Assembly (NCBI RefSeq): GCF_029813835.1
Contig: NZ_JARVKV010000016.1
Location: 1-64,000 of the forward strand
Direction of reading: 5' to 3'
DNA: 64,000 bases
Origin: Streptomyces sp. DH37
Lineage (GTDB): Bacteria > Actinomycetota > Actinomycetes > Streptomycetales > Streptomycetaceae
Of the stretch, positions 1 to 9,181 are shown piece after piece. Every line of letters begins with the position of its first letter. The stretch's first letter is position 1. The notes under the pieces were generated by a model. It made no database searches. It had not been told where the DNA came from and saw only the letters and a program-made list of their open reading frames with translations. Made by a program: the position numbers and the translations under genes.

Positions 1-41
1 CGACTCCAGCATCTGGACCAGGGCCTCGGCGCGGGCGGCGG
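1..41. repeat. 41-bp duplication of bases 1424-1464 at the window edge
   Basis: Bases 1-41 are identical to bases 1424-1464, inside the same gene and in the same orientation; identity stops exactly at base 42. In the condensin gene the two copies are read in different frames, so this is not a protein repeat. An exact short repeat ending at a sequence boundary looks like an assembly or contig-end artefact, but a real rearrangement is possible. Confidence 0.8.
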
Positions 42-3000
42 AACATCCGGGTGGCGGTGATCTCGCCGTGCACCGGCTCCGCCTCCGGGTCCTGCCGGGG
101 CAGCCCGGGCCGCAGATGCTCCTCGACGCTGATGTACTTCAGCCCCGCCCTCAGGTCGGCGTCGTTGCGCAGCCGGATGACCAGCGGGAACTCCGCCAGC
201 GCCGTGGTGTCGAACAGGCCGGTGGTGTAGATGAGCTGGACGCCCAGCGCGTCGGCCACCGCGCGCTGGAGCTCCAGCAGATACGTGGCGTTGGCACGGC
301 CGATGGGGTTGTCGAGGAAGAGCGTGCCCGCGTGCCGGTGCTTGTCGCGGCCCCGGTCGTTGCTGCGCAGCGCGGCCATCGTGCAGTACAGGGCGATGGC
401 GGCGGTCAGGAGCTGGCCGCCGGAGAAGACGTCGCCCATCTGGCCGACCGGCACCCGCTCGGCGCGCAGCACCGCGTCGGGTTTGAGGATCTCCACCGAC
501 ACCCCGCGGGGCTGGAGGGCGGCGTGGACGCCGCGCAGCAGCAGCGTCATGCCGTCCCGGCGCAGGTCGGAGTTCCTGCGGACGGCCGCCCGGGTGGCCT
601 CGTCGATCACCTCGCCCAGCCGCTCGGTGAGGCTGGCCTGGTCGGGGTCCTCGAAGCGGATGCGCAGGAACTCCTGCCCGGACCACTCCCCCAGGCCCTC
701 CGGGAGCCGGGAGAGCCGCTGCGCGGAGCGCAGGGTGGTGAGCGAGGACTCCACCAGGCCGCGCAGCCGGTCGACGATGCTGTCGCGGTTGCGCTCCAGC
801 TGCTCCAGCTCGTCGGTCAGGACGCGCAGCCGGGGCTCGAAGGCGGCGGCCCAGGCGGCGGCGTGGTCGGGCAGGGCGGCGGCGGGCAGCTCGCGGATCT
901 GCTGGCGGGCGGGGGTGCGCACCTGCTCGTAGCGGGTGGAGTTGGCGTGCCGCACCAGGATGTCGCTCGCTTCGCGCACGGCCGACTCCGCGGCGGTGAG
1001 GTCGGCGGCGCAGCCGCGCAGGGAGCGGCGGGCCTCGGCGGCCGCGTGCCGGGCCTGCTCGAGGGTGTCCGCGTACGGCTCGGGCCGCTCCCCGCCCTCC
1101 TCCGGACCGGTGCCGCCCGTGCCGTGCGGGTCGCGCAGCAGATCCCGGAGCAGGGCGGCCAGTTCCTCGAAGGCTCCGGCCGCGTCCTCGGCCGCGCGCT
1201 GGGCGCGGACCAGTTCGCCGTGGGCGGCGCGCGCGGCCTCCAGCGCGTCGGTGCGGGCGGCCAGCTCGGAGTTGGCGCCGCGCAGCAGGGTCTGGGCCTG
1301 CTCGGCGTCGGCGGGGACGAGCTCCTCGGGCAGCTCGGTGTAGGCCTCCCGGTCCTCGCCGGGAGCCAGGCGTTCGGCCTCGCCGCGCAGCCGGCCGAGC
1401 TGCTCGCTGGCGGCCGAGGCGCGCGACTCCAGCATCTGGACCAGGGCCTCGGCGCGGGCGGCGGCGGCCTGCCGGGAGGGGCCGTCGGCGCCGTCGGGAC
1501 CCTCCAGGAGCTGGGCGGCGCGGGTGCGGACCTTGTTGGTGAGCCGGTCCAGGGCGGCGCGCGCGGCGCCCTCGTCGCTCTCGGCGCGGGCCTGCTCGGC
1601 GCGCAGGTCGGCGCCGACTCCGACCTTCTCGTAGAGCTGGGAGGCCGCGCGGTACGCCTCGCGCAGGGCGGGCAGGGAGGCGGGGGGCTCGGCGGGCGGC
1701 GCGGCGGCGTCCGGGCCCGCGGCGGCGTCGGGCGTGTCGGGGCCGTCGGGGGCGCCCGCGATCTCGGCGCGCTCGGCGCGCAGCGCACGGGCGGTACGGC
1801 GCGCGTCGTCGGCGGCGCGCTGGGCGGCGCGCCGGTCCTCGTCGGCGGCGCGGGCCCGCTCCAGGCAGACGGTGGCCCGGGCCTCGGCCTCGGCCGCCTC
1901 GTCGGCCAGCTCCCGCAGCCGGGCCTGCCACTTGGCGCGCTCGCGCAGCCGGAAGGCGAGCCCGGCCAGGGCGTCGGCGGAACGGCGGGCCTGCTGGGCG
2001 CGCTCCTGCCGCTCCTCGCGTACGCGGGCCGCCTCGGCGGCGGTCTCCTCGGCCTCGGCCGCGGCGGCGCGGGCCTCCTCCAGCCGCTGCCGGGCCGTCT
2101 CGGCGGCCTCGGCGGCGGCGCGGGCGCCGGCGGCCAGCTCGGCCAGGCGGCCGGGGGGGCAGCCGGTGCGCCAGGAAGCGATCCGGGCGGCCAGGGAACG
2201 GTCGGTGGACAGCCTCGCCGCCAGGGCGCGGATCTCCTCGTCGCGGGCGGCGGCGCGTTCGCGCAGGTGGCGGCGCTCGGCGTCGGCGGCGCGCTCGTCG
2301 TGCATGGCCGGGTTGGGCGGTACGAGGAAAACGCCGGAGGCGCCGCCGTCCTCGTCGCCGCCGGGCGCGGGGACGGGGGCCAGCAGCGCGGCGGCGGTGC
2401 CGACGGCGACGGCCGACCGGGGCAGCAGGGCGGCGCCGGCCAGGACCTCACGGGCGCGGGCGTGGCTCGCGGGGTCGGTGATGACGACGCCGTCGACCAG
2501 TTCGGGCCGGGCGGCCAGGACGGCGGCGTGGTCGGACGGGTCCACGGCCTGGGCGAGGTAGCGCCAGCCGGGGAGGGCGGGGATGCCGTGCTCGCCCAGG
2601 TACTCGACGGTGGCCAGGACGTCGGGACCGGGCGGCAGCAGCCCGCCGTCGCCGAGGGCGCCGAGGATGCGGGAGTCGTCGGCGGCGGCCGTACGCAGGT
2701 CGAACAGCTGGCGCTCGGCCGCGGCGACCGACTCCTCCAGCAGGTCGCGCAGGGTCTCGGCGTTGCGGTCGAGCTCCTCGGCGCCGAGCGCCCCGGAGGA
2801 GCCGGACGGGCCGGGGCCGTACGGGGCCGCGGACCGGTCCGCGCCGCGCCGGCCGGGAGACGGGGTGCCGGGGCCGGCGCCGGCGCCGGGCAGGCCCAGC
2901 AGCTCGGCCAGGCGCTCCTCGCCGGCCAGTGCCTCGGCGGTGCGGCGCTCGGCGGCGTAGGCGGAGTCGGCCGCGTCGGCGGCGTCCGCGGCGCGGGCCG

Positions 3001-4729
3001 CGGCGAGTTCGGCGCGGGAGAGTGCCGCGGCGGTCTCCTGGGCGCGTTCGGCGGTACGGCGGGAGGTCTCGCGCGCGGTCTCCCAGGCGGCGACGGCGGC
3101 CTTCTCGGCGTCGCTGGCGGCCAGCGCGGCGCGGGCCGGGTCGGCGTCGGGCGCGGAGCCGTCCAGCCAGCCGGCGCGTACGGCCTCGGCCGTCTCCTGT
3201 TCGACCTCGGCCAGGCGCTGGCGCAGGTGCTCGCTCTCGCTGCGGGCGCGCTGGGCCCCGGTGGCGGCGGCGGTGGCGTCGCGGTGGGCGGCCTCGCCCG
3301 CGCTCTGCAGGGCGGTGGAGCGGGCCTCCTCCTCGGCCGCGAGGTGCTCGGCCCGCTCGGCGGCGGCGTGCAGGGCGCGTACGAGGTCGGCGGCGGCGCG
3401 GGCGCGGGCGGCCAGCGCGGGGGCGGCGTCGCGCTCGGCCTCGCGGATGGCGGCGGCGACCCGGGCGGCGCGGTCGGCGGCGGCGCGGTGCGCCAGCACG
3501 GTCTCGGTGGCCTGCCACGCGGCGTGCAGCGTACGGGCGTCGCTCAGCTCCCGGCGCTGGGCCGCGGCGCCCCTCTCGCCGGCGGCCAGCGCCAGGGAGG
3601 CGTGGCGGTAGGCGAGTTCGGCGGCGATGAGCGCGGCGCGCTCGCGGTCGCGTTCGGCCGCGGCGGTGGCGTGGGCGGCGTGGTCGGCCCGCTCGGCGAG
3701 TTCGGCGGCCCGGCCGCGTTCCTCGGTGCCGCGGGCGGCCAGCCGCCGGGCGAGGGTGCGGGTGCGCTGCTCGGCTCCGGCGTGGACGGCGCGGGCCGTC
3801 TCGCGCCGCCGGGCGGCCTCGTCGATGCGCCGCAGCAGGTCCAGCGATCCGGCGGTGAAGTCCTTCTCGGCGGTGAGTTCGGCACGGCGGCCGAGCTTGT
3901 GGGCGAAGCCGTGCACCAGGTCGGCCAGCCCGTCGGTGTCGCGGGTGTCCGTGACGGCGCGCAGCAGCAGGTCGGTGAAGTCGGAGTCGTTCTTGACCGC
4001 GAACAGGCCGGCGGCCTCGCCCTCGTCGGCGTTCATCTCCCGCTGGTAGCGGAAGAGCTCGGGGTCGAGGCCGAGGTGGCCCAGGTGCTCGATCCAACGC
4101 TCGTGGACCTCCTCCCAGACCACGTCGAGGTTCGGGTACGCCCTGCCCGTCTCGACCAGGACGTCGCGGAAGCCCTTCATGGTGCGGCGCCGGCCGCGGG
4201 CGGCGGAGGCGCCCTCGGCGACGGGCCGCAGCGCGGTGGACTCGGCCACCGGCAGGGAGTCCAGGTTCATGCCGGGGCCGGGCCGGAAGCTGTACCAGGC
4301 CTCGGCGAACTTCCGCGGGTCGCTGGAGACCTGGCGGCCCCGCCACTCGCTGACCTTGCCGACGACGACGGTCTCCCCGGTGAGGGTGTGCTGCCACTCC
4401 AGGGCGACGTGGCCGCAGTCGTCCGCCAGCAGGAACTTGCGCAGCACGCCGGAGCTGGCGCCGCCGAGGGTGTTGCGGTGGCCGGGCAGCATCACCGAGA
4501 AGATCAGCTTGAGGAGGACGGACTTGCCGCCGCCGTTCTCCAGGAAGAGCACGCCGGCGGGCGCGGGGCGGCGGGGCGGGCCGATCGGCTCGTCCTCGAA
4601 GAAGTCCGCCTGGGCGGGGGCGGGGCTGGGCACCGGCTCGCCCACCCCGCGCAGGTCCAGCACGGTGTCGGCGTAGCGCGCACCGGCGGGCCCGATGGAG
4701 TAGAGGCGGATCCGGGACAGCTCGTACAT
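1..4729 (-). CDS. SMC-like condensin ATPase (JetC/MksB/EptC type), 3' end outside window
   Basis: Large coiled-coil ABC-type ATPase, the motor subunit of an MksBEF/Wadjet-like condensin that acts on DNA topology; in Wadjet relatives it restricts plasmids. The ATG at 4729 opens a frame of at least 1575 codons without a stop. A P-loop (NGGGKS, about residues 65-70) lies near the N-terminus. A very long Ala/Glu/Arg-rich coiled coil follows. A signature-like FSGGQ is near residue 1435 and Walker B LFLDNPIG near 1472. That motif has D-N-P instead of the usual D-E, which I recall as typical of this sub-family. It is the third gene of the operon, 67 nt after the JetB-like gene. The last about 13 codons come from the duplicated 41 bases and may be wrong. 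No JetD nuclease gene is visible; one could lie beyond the left edge. Confidence 0.85.
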   Translation of the reverse strand, partial: MYELSRIRLYSIGPAGARYADTVLDLRGVGEPVPSPAPAQADFFEDEPIGPPRRPAPAGVLFLENGGGKSVLLKLIFSVMLPGHRNTLGGASSGVLRKFLLADDCGHVALEWQHTLTGETVVVGKVSEWRGRQVSSDPRKFAEAWYSFRPGPGMNLDSLPVAESTALRPVAEGASAARGRRRTMKGFRDVLVETGRAYPNLDVVWEEVHERWIEHLGHLGLDPELFRYQREMNADEGEAAGLFAVKNDSDFTDLLLRAVTDTRDTDGLADLVHGFAHKLGRRAELTAEKDFTAGSLDLLRRIDEAARRRETARAVHAGAEQRTRTLARRLAARGTEERGRAAELAERADHAAHATAAAERDRERAALIAAELAYRHASLALAAGERGAAAQRRELSDARTLHAAWQATETVLAHRAAADRAARVAAAIREAERDAAPALAARARAAADLVRALHAAAERAEHLAAEEEARSTALQSAGEAAHRDATAAATGAQRARSESEHLRQRLAEVEQETAEAVRAGWLDGSAPDADPARAALAASDAEKAAVAAWETARETSRRTAERAQETAAALSRAELAAARAADAADAADSAYAAERRTAEALAGEERLAELLGLPGAGAGPGTPSPGRRGADRSAAPYGPGPSGSSGALGAEELDRNAETLRDLLEESVAAAERQLFDLRTAAADDSRILGALGDGGLLPPGPDVLATVEYLGEHGIPALPGWRYLAQAVDPSDHAAVLAARPELVDGVVITDPASHARAREVLAGAALLPRSAVAVGTAAALLAPVPAPGGDEDGGASGVFLVPPNPAMHDERAADAERRHLRERAAARDEEIRALAARLSTDRSLAARIASWRTGCPPGRLAELAAGARAAAEAAETARQRLEEARAAAAEAEETAAEAARVREERQERAQQARRSADALAGLAFRLRERAKWQARLRELADEAAEAEARATVCLERARAADEDRRAAQRAADDARRTARALRAERAEIAGAPDGPDTPDAAAGPDAAAPPAEPPASLPALREAYRAASQLYEKVGVGADLRAEQARAESDEGAARAALDRLTNKVRTRAAQLLEGPDGADGPSRQAAAARAEALVQMLESRASAASEQLGRLRGEAERLAPGEDREAYTELPEELVPADAEQAQTLLRGANSELAARTDALEAARAAHGELVRAQRAAEDAAGAFEELAALLRDLLRDPHGTGGTGPEEGGERPEPYADTLEQARHAAAEARRSLRGCAADLTAAESAVREASDILVRHANSTRYEQVRTPARQQIRELPAAALPDHAAAWAAAFEPRLRVLTDELEQLERNRDSIVDRLRGLVESSLTTLRSAQRLSRLPEGLGEWSGQEFLRIRFEDPDQASLTERLGEVIDEATRAAVRRNSDLRRDGMTLLLRGVHAALQPRGVSVEILKPDAVLRAERVPVGQMGDVFSGGQLLTAAIALYCTMAALRSNDRGRDKHRHAGTLFLDNPIGRANATYLLELQRAVADALGVQLIYTTGLFDTTALAEFPLVIRLRNDADLRAGLKYISVEEHLRPGLPRQDPEAEPVHGEITATRMFRRPRRGPGPDAGV

Positions 4730-4796
4730 GGCGGCGGGGCTCTCGTTGTTCGGTGTGTTCGGTGTGCTTCGGTGCGCGGGGTCCGCCGCGCGGCGG

Positions 4797-5735
4797 TCAG
4801 GAGGAGTGGAAGGGCAGTCCGGCGTCGGCGGCCGGCTCGGTGTCGTCGGCGGGCGGCAGCAGGGTGGCGCTGCCGTCGCCGACGGGGACGATGCCCAGCT
4901 CCAGCAGTTCGGACATGGCGGCGCTGCCCGCCATGTCGCGCACCTGGAGCTGGTAGCGGGCGGTGGTGCGGTAGGTGCCGCCCGCGTCGTCGCCGGTGCG
5001 CTGGAGGAACCCGGAGTCGGCGAGGAAGGCGGCGGCCTTGGCCACGATCCCGGTGGTGGAGCCGGCCAGCCGGCGGGCGTCCTTGGTGGCCCCGGTGGCG
5101 CTGCGCCGCGCGTACACCCGCCAGGCGGCCTCCAGGCCGGGCGCGTCGCTGGCCGGGTCGGTGTTCTCGCCCTCCCGCTCGGCGCGCTCCTCCAGCCGCC
5201 GGCAGGCCTGGCGCACGAAGGCGTCCACCCCGTTGACGGAGATCCGGCCGACGTAGCCGTCGTCGGCCAGGTCCTCGGGGCGCGGGAAGGCCAGGGCGGC
5301 GATGGCCAGATGGGCCAGGCCGTGCAGGAAGCGGTCGGCGGAGTCGGCGGTGGCGCGGCGGGCGTAGTCCCCCATCCGGACGGCGAAGACGGAGTCCTCG
5401 GCGGCGGCGACGGCCATCCCGGCGCGCGGCGAGACCTCCAGCACGACCAGCCCGAGTCCGGTGGCGACGGCGTCGGCGAGCCGGGCGAAGGCGGGCTCCT
5501 CCCGGTAGCGGCGCAGCAGTTCGGCGTAGTCGGCGTCGCGGGCGGGCGGCAGCTTGGGCTGGAGGCCGAAGGAGACCAGCCGGGCGGCGTCGGCGGCGTC
5601 CGCCGGGGTGACGGGGCCGGCCGCGGGGCCGCCGGACCGCTCGCCGGGCTCCGGGACGCCCTCCGCGCCCTGCCCGCCGTGGCCGCCCGGGCCGTCCTGC
5701 TCGCCGTACGGGCCGTACCGGCCGTACTCGTTCAC
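4797..5735 (-). CDS. Condensin accessory subunit (JetB/MksE-like)
   Basis: A 312-residue protein between the JetA-like and SMC-like genes, the position of JetB/MksE (winged-helix accessory subunit that binds the kleisin). The GTG start at 5735 overlaps the upstream stop by 4 nt (GTGA) and has a GGAGGT ribosome site 8 nt upstream, which decides the start. The first about 40 residues are Gly/Tyr/Pro-rich and low complexity; the rest is a helical, charged domain without catalytic motifs. Assignment rests mainly on gene order, size and coupling to an SMC ATPase. Homology to a named family cannot be confirmed by eye. Confidence 0.7.
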   Translation of the reverse strand: MNEYGRYGPYGEQDGPGGHGGQGAEGVPEPGERSGGPAAGPVTPADAADAARLVSFGLQPKLPPARDADYAELLRRYREEPAFARLADAVATGLGLVVLEVSPRAGMAVAAAEDSVFAVRMGDYARRATADSADRFLHGLAHLAIAALAFPRPEDLADDGYVGRISVNGVDAFVRQACRRLEERAEREGENTDPASDAPGLEAAWRVYARRSATGATKDARRLAGSTTGIVAKAAAFLADSGFLQRTGDDAGGTYRTTARYQLQVRDMAGSAAMSELLELGIVPVGDGSATLLPPADDTEPAADAGLPFHSS

Positions 5736-7255
5736 GATGCCACCTCCGTACGGTCCGCCGCCATGCCCGCCGCGTCCAGCAGGGCCGTGCCCACGATGAG
5801 GTCGGCGCCGCCGAACTCCGGGTCGTCCAGTTCCGCGCCGTCGTCCACGGCGAACAGCAGGCGCCGCTCGCCCTGCCGGTAGGCGGTGCCGACCGGCGGG
5901 CTGGCGGCGTGCACCGCCAGCAGGGCCACCAGGTAGGGCAGGTCGGGGTCGCGGCGGCGGGCCTCGGCCAGCAGGCCCGACAGCCTGCGGGGGGCGTCGG
6001 CGGGCAGGTCCAGCAGCTCCTTGGCGGCGTCCAGCTGCTCCTCGCTGAACCGGCTGTCGTCGGGGGTGGCGACCAGGTCCGGCTCGGGCATCTCGGCGCC
6101 CAGGTGCTCGCGGGGGGCGGGCGGGGTCAGCAGCAGCTCGGCCAGGTCCCCCAGCCGTACGGCGGCCGGGGCGCGCAGCCCGGTGCCGCGGGCGAAGAAG
6201 GCGTCGGTGACCTTGGTGGCCCGCTCCACCGGCAGCGGCAGCAGGGGCGCCAACAGCTGCCCGTACAGGTCCAGGCCGGCGCGGGCGGCGGGCGGGGCGA
6301 ACGCCTGCCGGTCCTGCTCGGCGCGGAAGAGCGGGCCGGCCTCCAGCAGCCGGGACTGGAGCTGGGTGTGGCGCCGGATGCAGTCCTTGACGATGTCGAC
6401 CAGCTCGGCGGCGCGCAGCTTGTGGTCGGGGCTCCGGTCGGAGGGGGCCTCGTCGCGCGCCCTGCGGATGTTGGTGAGGATCGCGTTCTCGTGGCGGTAG
6501 CGGTCGGCGACGTGGTCGAGCGCCTCGGCGATCATGTCGGGGACGGCGTTGAGCCAGTCGACCGCGCGGACGTTGCGCCGGGTGGCCTCCAGGGTGCGGC
6601 GCAGCGTCTCGGCGTACTGCACGGTGCGGTAGCGGGCCTGCTCGGCGGCGAGCTGGGCGTCGGCGAGGCGGCCCCGGCTGACCAGCACCTCCAGCTTGAC
6701 CTCGGCGGCGATCTGCGCGCTGGTGACGTCCGTGTCGAGGGCGCCGACCAGGACGTTGACCGCCTCGTCGGTGGTGCGCAGGTAGACGCCCCCGCCCGGG
6801 CCCGGCACCTCCTCGATCAGTTTGAAGTCGTAGTCGCGCCGGACGTACTCCCCGTCGGGGCCGAAGGTGCCGTAGACGGCGCGGAAGCCGCGGTCGACGC
6901 TGCCGACGTTGATCAGGTTCTCCAGGACCCAGCGGGCGACCCGCTCGTGCTCGGCGGCGGGACGGCTCGGCGCCTGGGCGGCCACCCGCGGCAGCAGCCG
7001 GGCCACTATCTCCTCGTGGTCGGCGCCGGTGTCGAAGTCCATGTGCAGGGTGACCAGGTCGATGGCGGCGAGGGCCACCTCCGCCATCGAGTACGTGCCG
7101 TACTCCCCGGCCAGGTTGGCCTTGCGCGCGTCCAGGTCGTGCAGGGGCGCGGTGCAGGCCAGCGCCCTCAGGCGACGGGCCAGGCCCTCGTCGGCGGCCG
7201 GGCCCGGCGCGGGCCGGGCCGCGCCGGGGGAGGAGGCGGATACGGCTGTGGTCAC
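5732..7255 (-). CDS. Condensin kleisin-like subunit (JetA/MksF-like)
   Basis: First gene of the condensin operon, 507 residues, mostly helical and charged, with no enzyme motif visible; size and position fit JetA/MksF, the kleisin that bridges SMC heads. I prefer the GTG at 7255 because a TAATCT -10 element ends 7 nt before it, giving a leaderless transcript, common in actinomycetes, and no ribosome site precedes it. A GTG at 7279 is the alternative and adds 8 residues. The next two genes follow with a 4-nt overlap and then a 67-nt gap, so the three products are probably made as a unit. Confidence 0.7.
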   Translation of the reverse strand: MTTAVSASSPGAARPAPGPAADEGLARRLRALACTAPLHDLDARKANLAGEYGTYSMAEVALAAIDLVTLHMDFDTGADHEEIVARLLPRVAAQAPSRPAAEHERVARWVLENLINVGSVDRGFRAVYGTFGPDGEYVRRDYDFKLIEEVPGPGGGVYLRTTDEAVNVLVGALDTDVTSAQIAAEVKLEVLVSRGRLADAQLAAEQARYRTVQYAETLRRTLEATRRNVRAVDWLNAVPDMIAEALDHVADRYRHENAILTNIRRARDEAPSDRSPDHKLRAAELVDIVKDCIRRHTQLQSRLLEAGPLFRAEQDRQAFAPPAARAGLDLYGQLLAPLLPLPVERATKVTDAFFARGTGLRAPAAVRLGDLAELLLTPPAPREHLGAEMPEPDLVATPDDSRFSEEQLDAAKELLDLPADAPRRLSGLLAEARRRDPDLPYLVALLAVHAASPPVGTAYRQGERRLLFAVDDGAELDDPEFGGADLIVGTALLDAAGMAADRTEVAS

Positions 7256-7262
7256 GTGGCAC

Positions 7263-7268
7263 AGATTA
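7263..7268 (-). promoter_or_regulatory. -10 element for a leaderless condensin operon transcript
   Basis: On the minus strand TAATCT lies 7 nt upstream of the GTG at 7255, the spacing expected when transcription starts on the first base of the start codon. The -35 region is poor. Inference from spacing only. Confidence 0.4.
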
Positions 7269-7307
7269 GGCGCTGGCACTGACAGAGATCGAAACGGCGG
7301 GGACGCG

Positions 7308-7351
7308 CCCCCTCCGGCCGGGCCCGTGCGGTCCGTTCCGGCCGGAGGGGG
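7308..7351 (-). terminator. Stem-loop terminator after the HEAT-repeat gene
   Basis: A perfect 14-bp stem (7308-7321 with 7338-7351) and a 16-nt loop lie just after the HEAT-repeat stop. It separates that gene from the condensin operon read in the same direction. There is no U-tract, which is usual for actinomycete terminators. Confidence 0.65.
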
Positions 7352-7363
7352 CCGCGCCGGGGG

Positions 7364-8926
7364 TCAGCGGGCCGGGTCGCCGGAGTCGAGCCGGCCCCGC
7401 ACCGCGCTCTGCACCCCCGCCTCCTCGGCGGGGTCGGCGGCCAGCCGCCTCAGCCGTTCGACGACCCGGGTGTCGCCGGTGGCGGCGTGACGGGCGGCGA
7501 TCTCGCGGGTGGACTCCTCGCAGTCCCACAGGCACTCGATGGCGAAGCCCGCCGCGAAGGAGGGGTCGGTGGCGGCCAGGGCGCGGGCCGTCCGGCCGCG
7601 CAGCTGGGAGGAGGAGGTCTCGCGGTAGACGTGGCGCAGGACGGGGGCGGCGCAGCGCACGGCCAGCCGCCCGACGCCGTCGACCAGCGGCCACAGGGCG
7701 TCGCAGTCGGGTCCCTCCGCGCGCACGGTGCGGCGCAGCCCGGCCAGCACCAGCGGGGCGTCCCGCTCCCCGCCGTGGCAGGCGAGCAGCGCGGCGGCCG
7801 CCGCGCCGAGGGCGTCCTCGCGCCGCGCCCACCGGCGGGCGCGCTCCAGGGCGGCGGCGCCGCGCATCCGGGAGAAGGCGTCCAGCGCGGCCCGGGCGGC
7901 GGTGTCGCAGGCGCCGCCCGCGGCGGCCTCGATCAGGTCGAGGGCCTCGGGGTCCCCGCGCTCGGCGAGGTGGCGCAGGGCGACGGCGCGCGCGGTGTCG
8001 GGGCCGTACCGGGCCGCGGCGAGCAGTTCGGCGCGGTCCTCCGGCCCGGCGACGGCGGCCAGGCAGCGGGCCGCGGCGGCCTCGCGGTGCCGGGGGTCGC
8101 GCCCCGGGGAGGAGGCGGCGGACGGGGAGACGAGGAAGGATGCGGAGGAGGTGGAGGAGGCGGGGCCGTGGGGGAGCGGGTCGCCCTCCTGGGCCCAGTC
8201 GAGCACCGCGCGCACGCTCCAGCCGGGACGCGGCCCGGTGGGCCTCATCTGCCGCCGCCAGCGGTCGAAGGAGCCCTGCTCACGGGCGCGGTCGAGGCGT
8301 TTGCCCTGTTCGGGGCGGGTCGGGTCCTCGGCCCACAGCCGCCAGGGCCTCGGTTCGAAGGCGTCGCGGACGGCCGCGGCCAGTTCGGCGTCGCCCTCGG
8401 GGGTGTGCGGGAAGCGCGCCAGGACGGCGGGGCCGAGCGGACGCAGTCCGGCGTCGTCGTCGCGGACGGCCAGTTCGTCCAGGGCCCAGCGCCAGTTGGC
8501 GCCGTGCGCGGCGTAGCGGCGCAGCAGCAGCAGCGCGCCGCGGTCGCCGTAGGAGGCCAGGTGCCCGAGGACGGAGAGGGCCAGTCCGGTGCGCTCCTCG
8601 CCGGTGTCGATGAGGTCGGCGGGGGCGAACAGGTGGTCCTCGATGTCGTCGAGGCCGGCGTTCAGCTCCATGTGGAGGCGTGCGTAGTACAGGGAGCGGT
8701 GCTCGAGCTGCCAGTCACGCCGGGGGTCACAGCGCAGGCAGCGGCTCAGAGCGGCGAGCGCTTCGGCACGCGGGGCCGCGAGAGCGTGCAGCGTGCCGTC
8801 GCCGCGGCCCCTCTGGAGGAGGCCGAGCAGCGTGCCGCTGGGCGCTATGTCGGAATCGACGGAATCGGCGAACATAAGGTCAGCATCCGGTGCGGGGTGT
8901 GGGGCTGGCAACGGGATTTCCGACAC
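7364..8926 (-). CDS. HEAT-repeat protein
   Basis: 520 residues, soluble, made of Ala/Leu/Arg-rich helical hairpins of about 30 residues (clear in the C-terminal 280 residues, such as the runs around AAARCLAAVAG and ALRHLAERGD). This is the pattern of HEAT or armadillo scaffolds that mediate protein-protein contacts. No catalytic motif is visible. The GTG start at 8926 has GAGGA 6-7 nt upstream; an internal ATG at 8875 has no ribosome site. It is transcribed toward the condensin operon but ends at a strong stem-loop, so co-transcription is unlikely. Function unknown. Confidence 0.75.
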   Translation of the reverse strand: MSEIPLPAPHPAPDADLMFADSVDSDIAPSGTLLGLLQRGRGDGTLHALAAPRAEALAALSRCLRCDPRRDWQLEHRSLYYARLHMELNAGLDDIEDHLFAPADLIDTGEERTGLALSVLGHLASYGDRGALLLLRRYAAHGANWRWALDELAVRDDDAGLRPLGPAVLARFPHTPEGDAELAAAVRDAFEPRPWRLWAEDPTRPEQGKRLDRAREQGSFDRWRRQMRPTGPRPGWSVRAVLDWAQEGDPLPHGPASSTSSASFLVSPSAASSPGRDPRHREAAAARCLAAVAGPEDRAELLAAARYGPDTARAVALRHLAERGDPEALDLIEAAAGGACDTAARAALDAFSRMRGAAALERARRWARREDALGAAAAALLACHGGERDAPLVLAGLRRTVRAEGPDCDALWPLVDGVGRLAVRCAAPVLRHVYRETSSSQLRGRTARALAATDPSFAAGFAIECLWDCEESTREIAARHAATGDTRVVERLRRLAADPAEEAGVQSAVRGRLDSGDPAR

Positions 8927-9181
8927 ACGGTGTCCTCGCCGTACACCGCTGGTTCCCCTCCCGTTCTTCCTGCGGTTCCTCCGCGGCCTCCGGCCGTCTC
9001 CGGCCGGTGGACGCTCCGGCCGCCGAAGGATACCGGGACTCCGCGCCCGCGCCGACTCCGTGCGGGAGGGCGGGGGTGCGAGGAGGAGACGGGGGCGGCG
9101 GGAGGGGGCGGTGGTGGTGCCGGCCGTCGTCCCCTCCCCGGCCGTGGCCGTCCGCGCGGCGGGCGCCGCCGCCCCCTCCCG

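Noticed and set aside
68..5236. A 1722-codon open frame on the plus strand opposite the condensin genes
   Set aside because: Gly/Gln/Val-rich with no motif; it is the open antisense shadow of the SMC-like and JetB-like genes, as are many other long frames here.
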